Origin: Flavipsychrobacter sp.
GTDB taxonomy: Bacteria; Bacteroidota; Bacteroidia; Chitinophagales; Chitinophagaceae
Length of the DNA stretch: 64,000 nt
Direction: 5' to 3'
Assembly: GCA_024508935.1 (NCBI GenBank)
Contig: JANINW010000019.1
Span: 213,926-277,925, forward strand
Positions 8,594-15,267 of this stretch are shown in pieces (the stretch's first letter is position 1; each line of letters starts with the position of its first letter). A model generated the notes under the pieces. The model had not been told where the DNA came from. It made no database searches and saw only the letters and a list, made by a program, of their open reading frames with translations. A program made the translations under genes and the position numbers.

Positions 8594-8862
8594 ATCCGTG
8601 TATTTATTGGTTAAAATTGATAGCACAAGATTAGCCAGACTTCAATGCGGCTTTTATGCGTATAATCATAAAAAGCCTTGATGAGAAAAAAAATAACCTT
8701 ACCTGCCTGGTGGCACTATGCTCTAAATGCAACACTGTCAATGGTTTAGACTTGCCCGACCCACCCTTTGGGGCAGTACATGATTCTGGTCATGTTTTGA
8801 CATGTTCAAGGTCATTCATATTCAATAAAGTATTATCTTTATTGCAGCCAAATTCTGTTACT
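8594..8862. promoter_or_regulatory. Divergent regulatory region between nos operon and Crp/Fnr-NOR cluster
   Basis: A 269-bp gap between the divergent cytochrome c/nosZ operon and the Crp/Fnr gene. It contains an imperfect hairpin (GGCTTTTATG ... CATAAAAAGCC, 8649-8678), a CATGA-N6-TCATG inverted repeat (8779-8794) and a Crp/Fnr-like half-matched palindrome TTGA-N5-TCAA (8797-8809). A downstream TATCTTTA (about 8834-8841) resembles a -7 box for the regulator gene. The reading frame on the plus strand continues through part of this gap, but the conserved protein begins only at 8863. Confidence 0.4.
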
Positions 8863-9495
8863 ATGATAGATATTGACTTGTTACTGGCTTTGGGTGCAGG
8901 ATACAAAAAGGTAGCTGCCGGTGAAATTATCTTTATGGAGGGGGCGAGATGCAATTTCTATTACCAGTTGGTAAGCGGCCGGGTTAACTGGTTAAACATA
9001 AATGAAGACGGGAAGGAATATTTACAATCGGTGATAGAGCCGGGCGAATGCTTTGGTGAATTGCCGCTGTTTGATGGCGAACCCTATGCGGCATCGGCCA
9101 TAGCGCAGGAAGATTGTGTGCTTATCCGCCTGCACCAATCTACTTTTCACCAATTACTTACTGAACAGCCGGCTATACATATGGCTTTCTCGAAACTACT
9201 GGCACAAAGGCTGCGGTTCAAGTTTTTCCTGCTCAGGGAGCTTTTTTACAGCCAGCCAGGGGAAAGGATCGCCTCACTGATAGGTTATCTTAAAGAGACC
9301 AACCATAATATCTGCCAGTCTTGCGGCAAAATAAAACTCACCCGCCAGCAAATAGCTAATATGACCTGCCTGCGGGTAGAGACCGTCATCCGTACCATGC
9401 GCCAAATGCACGACCGCGGTGAGATAACTATAAAGAAAGGCAAAGTTTATTGCAGCGATATGACTACAGTCATACACAGTCATTGCGTTAATTAG
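8863..9495 (+). CDS. Crp/Fnr-family transcriptional regulator
   Basis: A 210-aa regulator. The N-terminal cyclic-nucleotide-binding-type beta-barrel includes KKVAAGEIIFMEGA and the PGECFGELPLFDGEPY motif. The dimerisation helix is followed by a winged HTH (KLTRQQIANMTCLRVETVIRTM). Two Cys in NICQSCGKIKL just before the HTH are unusual and could sense redox state or bind metal (inference). No Fnr-type N-terminal Cys cluster is present. It is divergent to the nos operon and first in a plus-strand cluster with NOR-like genes, so it is the likely NO- or O2-responsive regulator of both. The ATG at 8863 gives a family-length protein. Confidence 0.88.
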   Translation: MIDIDLLLALGAGYKKVAAGEIIFMEGARCNFYYQLVSGRVNWLNINEDGKEYLQSVIEPGECFGELPLFDGEPYAASAIAQEDCVLIRLHQSTFHQLLTEQPAIHMAFSKLLAQRLRFKFFLLRELFYSQPGERIASLIGYLKETNHNICQSCGKIKLTRQQIANMTCLRVETVIRTMRQMHDRGEITIKKGKVYCSDMTTVIHSHCVN

Positions 9496-9525
9496 TTGTT
9501 TTGCTGCTACACAATTGGTTTCAGA

Positions 9526-10776
9526 ATGAATCTTAAAAAGTGGGTGCAGCTTTCCTTGGCCAATTTGCTGATCGTTTCTTTGCTGGGTGTAGTTCTCCGT
9601 TATAAAATAGCGTTCTCTCTTCCGTTCATCGACCAGAAAAAACTATTACATGGTCATTCGCACTTTGCTTTCAGTGGCTGGGTATCGCTGGTTTTAATGG
9701 CCCTTATAGTTTCGCGCCTGTCGGTATATAGTACACAAGTAAATTTTAAACGCTATAACTGGCTTTTGTGGGCCAATGTAATTTGTGCTTATGGCATGCT
9801 GCTGAGTTTCCCGGTGCAGGGTTATGGGCTTTTCTCTATTTTCTTTTCTACCTGTGCCTTGTTCGTTGCTTATATATTTATGGTGTATGTATGGCGCGAT
9901 ATAAAAAATGCCCCGCAAAAAAATATACTCTTTCCCTGGATAAAGGCGGCGGTGTTTTTTAATTCCATTTCATCTTTGGGAGCTTTTTCGCTGGCCTATA
10001 TGATGGCCACTCAGAATATGCACCAGAGCTGGTACCTGGGCGCTGTTTACTTCTTCCTGCACTTCCAGTACAATGGCTGGTTCACATTTACTGTACTGGG
10101 CTTGTTATTTGAAAAACTGGCTACAATGGGTGCAGGTATTTCGCCGCTTAAAAGCATATTCCGGTTGTTTGTAATTGCCTGCGTACCTGCTTATTTTCTT
10201 TCGGCCCTATGGCTGCCCATAGGTATGGCTGTATATACAGTAGTAGTACTGTCAGCTCTTTTCCAAATGACTGCCTGGATATGGACGCTAAGCCTGATAT
10301 GGTCAAAACGACAGGTGTTAAAAGCAGCCCTGCCGCGAACTGCCTATGTTATATTTGGCTTATCACTAATAGCCTTCAGTATTAAATTTTTCCTGCAGCT
10401 TGGGTCTACCATACCCACACTCAGTACTATGGCCTTCGGGTTCAGGCCTATCATCATCGGTTACCTGCACCTGGTATTGCTGGGTGTTATCAGCCTGTTT
10501 ATTATCGGTTATGTTTTGTACAACGGTACCATTGACATCCGCGCCAAAACCAGGGTAGGTTTAACCCTTTTTATAAGTGGTATCATTCTCAATGAACTGG
10601 CACTGATGGTACAGGGTATGGCTGCCATGGAATATATATCGGTACCCTATATCAACGAAGTATTATTTGGCATAGCCATATTGATGTTTACCGGGCTACT
10701 GGTAGTGAATATTCCCTACCGGCAAGGTACACAAACGGTGGGTATGGCTAAACCAGCAAATTATGCTGCTCAATAA
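9526..10776 (+). CDS. Heme-copper-oxidase-like polytopic membrane protein
   Basis: A 416-aa protein with about 11-12 membrane helices. Histidines occur where heme-copper oxidase subunit I has haem ligands: H42, H44 and H46 in LLHGHSHFAFSGW, H179 in FFLHFQYNGWF, and H315 in GYLHLVLLG. There is no His-His pair as in a typical binuclear centre. I therefore read it as a diverged member of the oxidase/NO-reductase fold, or another haem-binding membrane protein; the exact function is unknown. It starts 30 nt after the regulator stop (ATG 9526, preferred over a TTG at 9496) and precedes the NorC/NorB-like pair, so it is probably part of the same complex or pathway. Confidence 0.6.
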   Translation: MNLKKWVQLSLANLLIVSLLGVVLRYKIAFSLPFIDQKKLLHGHSHFAFSGWVSLVLMALIVSRLSVYSTQVNFKRYNWLLWANVICAYGMLLSFPVQGYGLFSIFFSTCALFVAYIFMVYVWRDIKNAPQKNILFPWIKAAVFFNSISSLGAFSLAYMMATQNMHQSWYLGAVYFFLHFQYNGWFTFTVLGLLFEKLATMGAGISPLKSIFRLFVIACVPAYFLSALWLPIGMAVYTVVVLSALFQMTAWIWTLSLIWSKRQVLKAALPRTAYVIFGLSLIAFSIKFFLQLGSTIPTLSTMAFGFRPIIIGYLHLVLLGVISLFIIGYVLYNGTIDIRAKTRVGLTLFISGIILNELALMVQGMAAMEYISVPYINEVLFGIAILMFTGLLVVNIPYRQGTQTVGMAKPANYAAQ

Positions 10777-10794
10777 TCATCAAACAGCATTGGC

Positions 10795-11154
10795 ATGAAA
10801 AAGATATTTGTGATCATCACCTTATTTAGCGCGTATACCCTATATAGCAGCTGGGTATATTCCTACGGTACCGATTGCAATGTACAAATGAGTGCCGAAG
10901 CTATAAGGGGCAAGGCAACCTGGCATGCGAAAAATTGCCAGAATTGTCACCAGGTTTTTGGCCTGGGGGGCTATATGGGCCCTGACCTTACTACCGTTAT
11001 TACCGACAAGCAACGGGGAGCCGCCTATACTAAAGGCATACTGATGAGCGGCGGAAACAGGATGCCCAATTTCCATCTTTCTGAAGCAGAGGCTAATGAA
11101 CTGGTGTCTTACCTCGACTACATAAGCCAAACGGCTACATCTCAATCAAACTAG
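10795..11154 (+). CDS. NorC-like membrane-anchored cytochrome c
   Basis: A 119-aa protein with an N-terminal membrane anchor (residues 3-20) and a cytochrome c domain. The haem motif is CQNCH in KNCQNCHQVFGLGGYMGPDLT, which resembles NorC (GxGxYxxPDLT). The likely axial Met is in GNRMPNFHLSEAEA. In nitric oxide reductases NorC takes electrons from periplasmic donors and passes them to NorB. It ends 1 nt before the NorB-like start, so the pair is translationally coupled. The pairing supports a NOR-type complex rather than a cbb3 oxidase. Confidence 0.8.
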   Translation: MKKIFVIITLFSAYTLYSSWVYSYGTDCNVQMSAEAIRGKATWHAKNCQNCHQVFGLGGYMGPDLTTVITDKQRGAAYTKGILMSGGNRMPNFHLSEAEANELVSYLDYISQTATSQSN

Positions 11155-11155
11155 C

Positions 11156-12511
11156 ATGGAAGCAGAAACAGTTGCGAAGCGATTTATCATTCTTGGATTC
11201 AGCTGCTTATTACTCAGTATCAGTTTCGGGCTCATAGCCAGCCTTCAATATATCTTTCCCGGCCTGCTGGCCGACCGCTTATCTTTCCAGCATACGCGGC
11301 CGCTGCATGTGTTCCTTGCTGTCAACTGGATATTTTCCTGTGTTACCGGTATTGTGTACCATTATATACCGCGGGTAGGGCAGCGTTTCCTGTATTCTGT
11401 AACATTAGCCCGGGTACATTTTTTTCTTTCGCTGGCTACTATTCTCATAGCTATAGGCGGTTTTTTAACAGGTCATTTTTCCGGTAGGGAATACCTGGAG
11501 TTCCCGCCCTGGGTTACTGTAATTATTGTTGCGTATTGGCTACTGTTCTTCACCAATTTTATAGGCACCGTAAAACCACGCCTCAAAGGTGCACCTGTAT
11601 ATATATGGAGCTGGTGTACAGGACTGGCATTCTTTCTCATCACTATTACAGAAGCGCATTTGTGGTTACTACCTTATTTTAACCATAACATCATACGCGA
11701 TGTTACCGTGCAGTGGAAGGCCAATGGCAGTATGGTAGGTGCCTGGAATATGCTCATATATGGTACGGCTATGTTTGCTATGGAGCAAATATCCGGCAAT
11801 AATAAGATCGGCTACCAGAAAACATCTTTTGCTTTTTATTTCCTGGGGCTTACCAATCTTATGTTCAACTGGGGGCACCATACTTATATAGTGCCGGCAA
11901 GCCCTGCTATAAAGCAGGTGTCGTATATCATCAGCATGACGGAGCTTATATTGTTTGCCAATATCATTATGAAATGGAAGAAAGGCCTGCTCAAAGCCCA
12001 TGCAGATGAATATATGCTCTCTACCCGTTTCTTTAAATCGGCAGACAGGTGGATACTGCTCAACCTGGGACTGGCTATTGCTATATCCATTCCTTATGTA
12101 AACCTGTACACGCACGGAACACAGGTAACCGTGGCACATGCAATGGGCACTACTATTGGCATCAATACCATGCTGCTGCTGGCATCGGTAGCATATATTT
12201 TTGAAGGCATGCTAAAACCAGTTGCTAAAAAATATGTATTGGCAGGGCTTACTACTATGAATATTTCTTTGCTGGTATTCTGGCTATCGTTATTGGCCGC
12301 AGGTGTGGTAAGAAGCATAGGGCAATACGAACATACTTATTTTGCGAAAGTGTCTGCAAATATATTACCCTATTTAAGGGTCTTTTCCGTAGCCGGTGTT
12401 TTTTTGGTAACAGGTGTTTGCTTAGTGGCGTTTAATATGCTTGCGGTCATTGTAAAAAAGCAAAAAGCGGTACCATTGCCGGTGAAGGAACGAAAAACTA
12501 CGCTTCAATAA
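11156..12511 (+). CDS. NorB-like heme-copper oxidase family subunit with non-canonical active site
   Basis: A 451-aa protein with about 12 membrane helices. Motifs align with cytochrome c-dependent NorB: TRPLH (H51, low-spin haem ligand), GHH (240-242, two Cu/Fe-B ligands), and YTHGTQ...AH (318-328; H328 as proximal ligand of the catalytic haem). Two departures stand out. The second His of the canonical AHGH is Met (M330), and the helix that should carry WxxHxxxE reads VGAWNMLIYG (194-203), without the third Fe-B His or the nearby Glu. It keeps the NorC-like partner. I infer an alternative NO-reductase or NO-binding enzyme; loss of activity is also possible. Confidence 0.75.
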   Translation: MEAETVAKRFIILGFSCLLLSISFGLIASLQYIFPGLLADRLSFQHTRPLHVFLAVNWIFSCVTGIVYHYIPRVGQRFLYSVTLARVHFFLSLATILIAIGGFLTGHFSGREYLEFPPWVTVIIVAYWLLFFTNFIGTVKPRLKGAPVYIWSWCTGLAFFLITITEAHLWLLPYFNHNIIRDVTVQWKANGSMVGAWNMLIYGTAMFAMEQISGNNKIGYQKTSFAFYFLGLTNLMFNWGHHTYIVPASPAIKQVSYIISMTELILFANIIMKWKKGLLKAHADEYMLSTRFFKSADRWILLNLGLAIAISIPYVNLYTHGTQVTVAHAMGTTIGINTMLLLASVAYIFEGMLKPVAKKYVLAGLTTMNISLLVFWLSLLAAGVVRSIGQYEHTYFAKVSANILPYLRVFSVAGVFLVTGVCLVAFNMLAVIVKKQKAVPLPVKERKTTLQ

Positions 12512-12520
12512 TTTTCACAT

Positions 12521-12736
12521 TTATTTGGCAGCATAGTCTTCATAAAACTTCTCGTCGAAAGTGTGGCCGGAAGGAGTACCATATTTTAGTATTACATAAG
12601 CCATATAAACCACCAGGAATGGCGCTATGCAAAACATAAATATAATAGCCCTGGCGGGAACACCTATATAAGGAGATATATTGTAGAACACCGCAAACAG
12701 TGTTACCAATATAACCACTGTATTTACCTTTTTCAT
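12521..12736 (-). CDS. Small two-helix membrane protein
   Basis: A 71-aa protein with two hydrophobic helices (residues 5-22 and 28-50) and a charged C-terminal tail (TFDEKFYEDYAAK). I recognise no named family. It converges on the NorB-like gene with only 9 nt between stops. On the minus strand it follows the DUF488 gene after 34 nt. The function is unknown; its location suggests a link with the respiratory cluster, but it could as well belong to the upstream operon. Confidence 0.7.
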   Translation of the reverse strand: MKKVNTVVILVTLFAVFYNISPYIGVPARAIIFMFCIAPFLVVYMAYVILKYGTPSGHTFDEKFYEDYAAK

Positions 12737-12770
12737 AGGTTAAAAGGCGTAAAAACCATGCCTGCGTATG

Positions 12771-13127
12771 CTAAAGCCGTGCTTCGATAAAATGTTTTAA
12801 AACAACGGCCTGGTTATGTTCTTCATCTTTGGCGCCATATAGCAATGTTATGTTTTTCTTGCTTTGCAATTGCTCAATAAGTGTATCTACAGCTACGTTA
12901 TTTTTAAGTTCGGCATTGTACCGATGTTGAAATTCCGTCCATCGTTCGGGGGCATGATTAAACCATTTGCGCAGCTCTGTCGATGGTGCTACATCTTTTA
13001 TCCACGCATCCATATCCAGTTTATCTTTGGCAATGCCTCTTGGCCAAAGCCTGTCTACCAGTACCCGGTATCCATCGCCTCTTTCTACAGCTTCATAAGC
13101 TCTTTTTATTTTGATAACAGGTTTCAT
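12771..13127 (-). CDS. DUF488 family protein (YeaO-like)
   Basis: A 118-aa cytoplasmic protein. Family hallmarks: the opening IKRAYE, the very conserved YRVLVDRLWPRGIAKDK, WFNHAPERWTEF, and the final strand NITLLYGAKDEEHNQAVVL. DUF488 proteins have no firmly established biochemical role. It lies 10 nt downstream of the TlpA-like gene and is probably co-transcribed with it. Confidence 0.9.
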   Translation of the reverse strand: MKPVIKIKRAYEAVERGDGYRVLVDRLWPRGIAKDKLDMDAWIKDVAPSTELRKWFNHAPERWTEFQHRYNAELKNNVAVDTLIEQLQSKKNITLLYGAKDEEHNQAVVLKHFIEARL

Positions 13128-13137
13128 GTATTAGCTA

Positions 13138-13632
13138 TTAGTGCCTTCTCTGTGCAGCCATTTGTTTTAATTGTGCCGTAATTATCTTGCCGTCATCATT
13201 GCCATTGTGCGTAAAAACGACCTTGCCTTTTTCATCTATGATAAGGATATGCGGTAATCCATTAAATTTCAAAACACGTTTTAGATCTGAATTGGCATCC
13301 ATGTAAACCGGGAAATTCCAATGCTGTTTCTTTACAAAATCGAAGGCCAGATCTTCGGTCTGCTGCTGGTCTACCGCTATGGCTATATAATTGATGTCTA
13401 ACAACTTTTTCCATTCCGGCATACGGTCTATAATAGTCTTTATCTCCTGTTTGCCGGGTATGCACCAGGTAGCCCAGAAACTGATAAGTGTTATTTTCCC
13501 TTTTGCTACAGCTTTATCGAGCGTGGTTTCGGTGCCGGTTTTTAGGTCTACTATTCTTACTGCCGGAACGGATTGAGCATGGAGACTTATAGCGGCAATA
13601 ATAATAGCAATAGTGATAACAACGCTTCTCAT
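13138..13632 (-). CDS. TlpA/thioredoxin-fold secreted protein with altered active site
   Basis: A 164-aa protein with a signal peptide (residues 1-20, ending LHAQ) and a TlpA/AhpC-type thioredoxin fold: ISFWATWCIPGKQE, the cis-Pro segment GLPHILIIDEKGKVV. The active site reads C57-I-P-G60 instead of the usual CxxC, so the resolving cysteine is missing. The DNA reads TGC ATA CCC GGC with no frameshift. The protein could act as a single-Cys reductase, haem chaperone or structural variant. It heads a small operon with DUF488 and the 71-aa membrane protein. Confidence 0.85.
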   Translation of the reverse strand: MRSVVITIAIIIAAISLHAQSVPAVRIVDLKTGTETTLDKAVAKGKITLISFWATWCIPGKQEIKTIIDRMPEWKKLLDINYIAIAVDQQQTEDLAFDFVKKQHWNFPVYMDANSDLKRVLKFNGLPHILIIDEKGKVVFTHNGNDDGKIITAQLKQMAAQRRH

Positions 13633-13851
13633 ATCTGGGTTATTAAGCGGACACGCAGCAGGTAACTAAAGCTAAAGATTGTAGCTTGAATTATATGTTA
13701 AAAAGAGTTGATGAAAATAAAAAAGCTCAACAAATATGTTGAGTCTTAAAACAGTCTGGAGAACCGGACAATATTCAAACTATTTATCAATGTTATTAGC
13801 ATTATAGGCTCTGCAATACTTAACAAAGCAAAAAACTTTATTGACAAATCT

Positions 13852-14358
13852 CTAATCTCCTTTGAGTATTTCCTCTATCTGCCTCAAATGATTAATGTCA
13901 TGCCCGGCATAGTATAATGCAATATCACGAATGCTCTCTATACCACGTTCCGCATGAATACCATAATAATCCCATTGCTCCTGTTCTAGTAAATCAAACA
14001 AATGCATATTAGCTAGCCTCAAACGTTTAAACAAGGCCAAAGAGTCGTCTACTGGTATCTCCCTGTATTTTCCCCTGATAGCCCATTCCGCCTGATCGAA
14101 CGCCTGTATATCGGTTCCCGGTTTGCTGAGAATGGTGCGTATCCGATAAGCGCCAACCAGTTCGTCATCGGCAAGGTGTGCTACGATTTCTGTAACAGAC
14201 CATTTCCCCGGTGAGGGATTAATCAACAATCTTTCAGGGTGGGCGCTTTTTATCAAAGATTCAAGAATGCACGGCATTTGAGCTTGCAACTCCAGCGGGT
14301 TCCTCCCTTTTACATAGTCCAGGATGCGTTTCTTATATGCTTCAAAGGATTCTGTCAT
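13852..14358 (-). CDS. DinB-family protein
   Basis: A 168-aa protein with the DinB four-helix fold. Typical landmarks are PSPGKWSVTEIVAHLADDE, with the first metal His, and ALYYAGHDINHLRQIEEIL, with two C-terminal His, which form the metal site. DinB proteins are often thiol-dependent transferases; the substrate is unknown. A 219-bp gap separates it from the TlpA-like gene start, in which I see nothing beyond AT-rich sequence. Confidence 0.88.
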   Translation of the reverse strand: MTESFEAYKKRILDYVKGRNPLELQAQMPCILESLIKSAHPERLLINPSPGKWSVTEIVAHLADDELVGAYRIRTILSKPGTDIQAFDQAEWAIRGKYREIPVDDSLALFKRLRLANMHLFDLLEQEQWDYYGIHAERGIESIRDIALYYAGHDINHLRQIEEILKGD

Positions 14359-14454
14359 GATATTAGATCTTAATTAAATGATGCAATAGCTCAAGCTCTG
14401 CTTCGCCTGGTGTTGCTAAAATACATATTCCTGCTGCTGTATATCCCAGAAGGG

Positions 14455-14490
14455 AATAAAAAGAAACAAGGTAGTCATTCGACTACCTTG
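14455..14490 (-). terminator. Terminator of tRNA-Pro
   Basis: Perfect 10-bp stem CAAGGTAGTC / GACTACCTTG with an ATTC loop (14467-14490). On the minus strand it is followed by TTTCTTTTTATT. It lies 10 nt past the tRNA 3' end. Confidence 0.88.
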
Positions 14491-14500
14491 TCCTATCAGG

Positions 14501-14574
14501 TCGGGAAGACAAGATTCGAACTTGCGACCCCTTGAACCCCATCCAAGTGCGCTACCGGGCTGCGCTACTTCCCG
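14501..14574 (-). tRNA. tRNA-Pro (anticodon GGG)
   Basis: A 74-nt cloverleaf read on the minus strand. The acceptor pairs CGGGAAG with CTTCCCG and the discriminator is A. The D-arm is GCGCAGCCCGGTAGCGC; the anticodon loop ATGGGGT puts GGG at 34-36. The T-arm has GTTCGAATC. CCA is not encoded. Confidence 0.93.
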
Positions 14575-14581
14575 AACCGTT

Positions 14582-14618
14582 GAATAAAACCTGGTTTTAT
14601 TCGGGGTGGGCAAAGATA
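14582..14618 (-). promoter_or_regulatory. tRNA-Pro promoter -7 box and leader hairpin
   Basis: Minus-strand TATCTTTG (14611-14618) matches TAnnTTTG exactly. Between it and the mature tRNA is a perfect 9-bp hairpin GAATAAAAC-CAG-GTTTTATTC (14582-14602), which would form in the 5' leader of the precursor. Confidence 0.6.
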
Positions 14619-14724
14619 ATATTTATTTCATTTTCAGCAGGGTAGCAATACATCTCTTTCGCAGAATTAAACTGCACGTTATATTTAAAATATAAAATAC
14701 ATTCGCTTGTCAAATAGAGATATA

Positions 14725-15222
14725 ATGAAAAGGATATTAATGCTTCTTGTTCTTGTTGCTTGCTCATTTATAATAGGCTATGCACTGGGCGTGAAAAAAG
14801 CAGAACATACTTCTGCCAATGGTGTGACGGGTATAGGGGGTATTTTCTTTAAATGTAAAGACCCTAAGAAGCTGAAGGAATGGTATAATACCAATCTTGG
14901 TTTCCGCAACAACCAGTATGGCACCAATTTCGAATGGCGCCAGGCAGGCGACAGTATGAAGAAAGGATTTACCCTATGGGCTCCTTTTAAAGAAACCACT
15001 ACCTATTTTGAGAAGGAGTTCATGATAAACTACCGCGTGAGCAACCTGGATGCGCTGCTGGCGAGCCTGGCGGCCAATGGCATACTGCCTATAGATACGG
15101 TAGAGCGTGCATCATATGGTGCTTTTGTACACATTAAAGATCCCGAAGGTAATCGTATAGAGCTATGGGAACCCAATGATGTGGAATATTACAAAATGGG
15201 GCCGGGAACAACTGTTTACTAA
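14725..15222 (+). CDS. Membrane-anchored VOC (glyoxalase-like) protein
   Basis: A 165-aa protein. Residues 1-23 form a hydrophobic anchor or signal (MKRILMLLVLVACSFIIGYAL). A single vicinal-oxygen-chelate domain follows: GIGGIFFKCKDPKKLKEWY, then GAFVHIKDPEGNRIELWEP with the usual C-terminal Glu metal ligand. Substrate unknown. An N-terminal anchor is unusual for this fold and implies action outside the cytoplasm. Start chosen at ATG 14725, since a TTG at 14707 only adds a non-hydrophobic extension. Confidence 0.85.
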   Translation: MKRILMLLVLVACSFIIGYALGVKKAEHTSANGVTGIGGIFFKCKDPKKLKEWYNTNLGFRNNQYGTNFEWRQAGDSMKKGFTLWAPFKETTTYFEKEFMINYRVSNLDALLASLAANGILPIDTVERASYGAFVHIKDPEGNRIELWEPNDVEYYKMGPGTTVY

Positions 15223-15235
15223 ACGGTATAAGTAA

Positions 15236-15243
15236 TACTTTTG
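15236..15243 (+). promoter_or_regulatory. -7 box for the pseudouridine synthase gene
   Basis: TACTTTTG followed by CA lies 24 nt before the TTG start at 15268. The expected transcription start near 15250 leaves a short leader, which supports that unusual start codon. Confidence 0.55.
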
Positions 15244-15267
15244 CAGACTTAGCAAAAACATAAGCAC

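Noticed and set aside
8656..8862. N-terminal extension of the Crp/Fnr regulator starting at 8656
   Set aside because: The extension holds no domain and would run through the regulatory palindromes; the family length is reached from the ATG at 8863.
11156..12511. Assignment as an ordinary cbb3 oxidase subunit I
   Set aside because: No CcoO/CcoP genes are nearby; the partner is NorC-like, and the YTHGTQ and GHH motifs follow NorB.
13633..13851. Possible small RNA or gene in the 219-bp gap
   Set aside because: No hairpin with a T run, no promoter box of good quality and no coding pattern were found.
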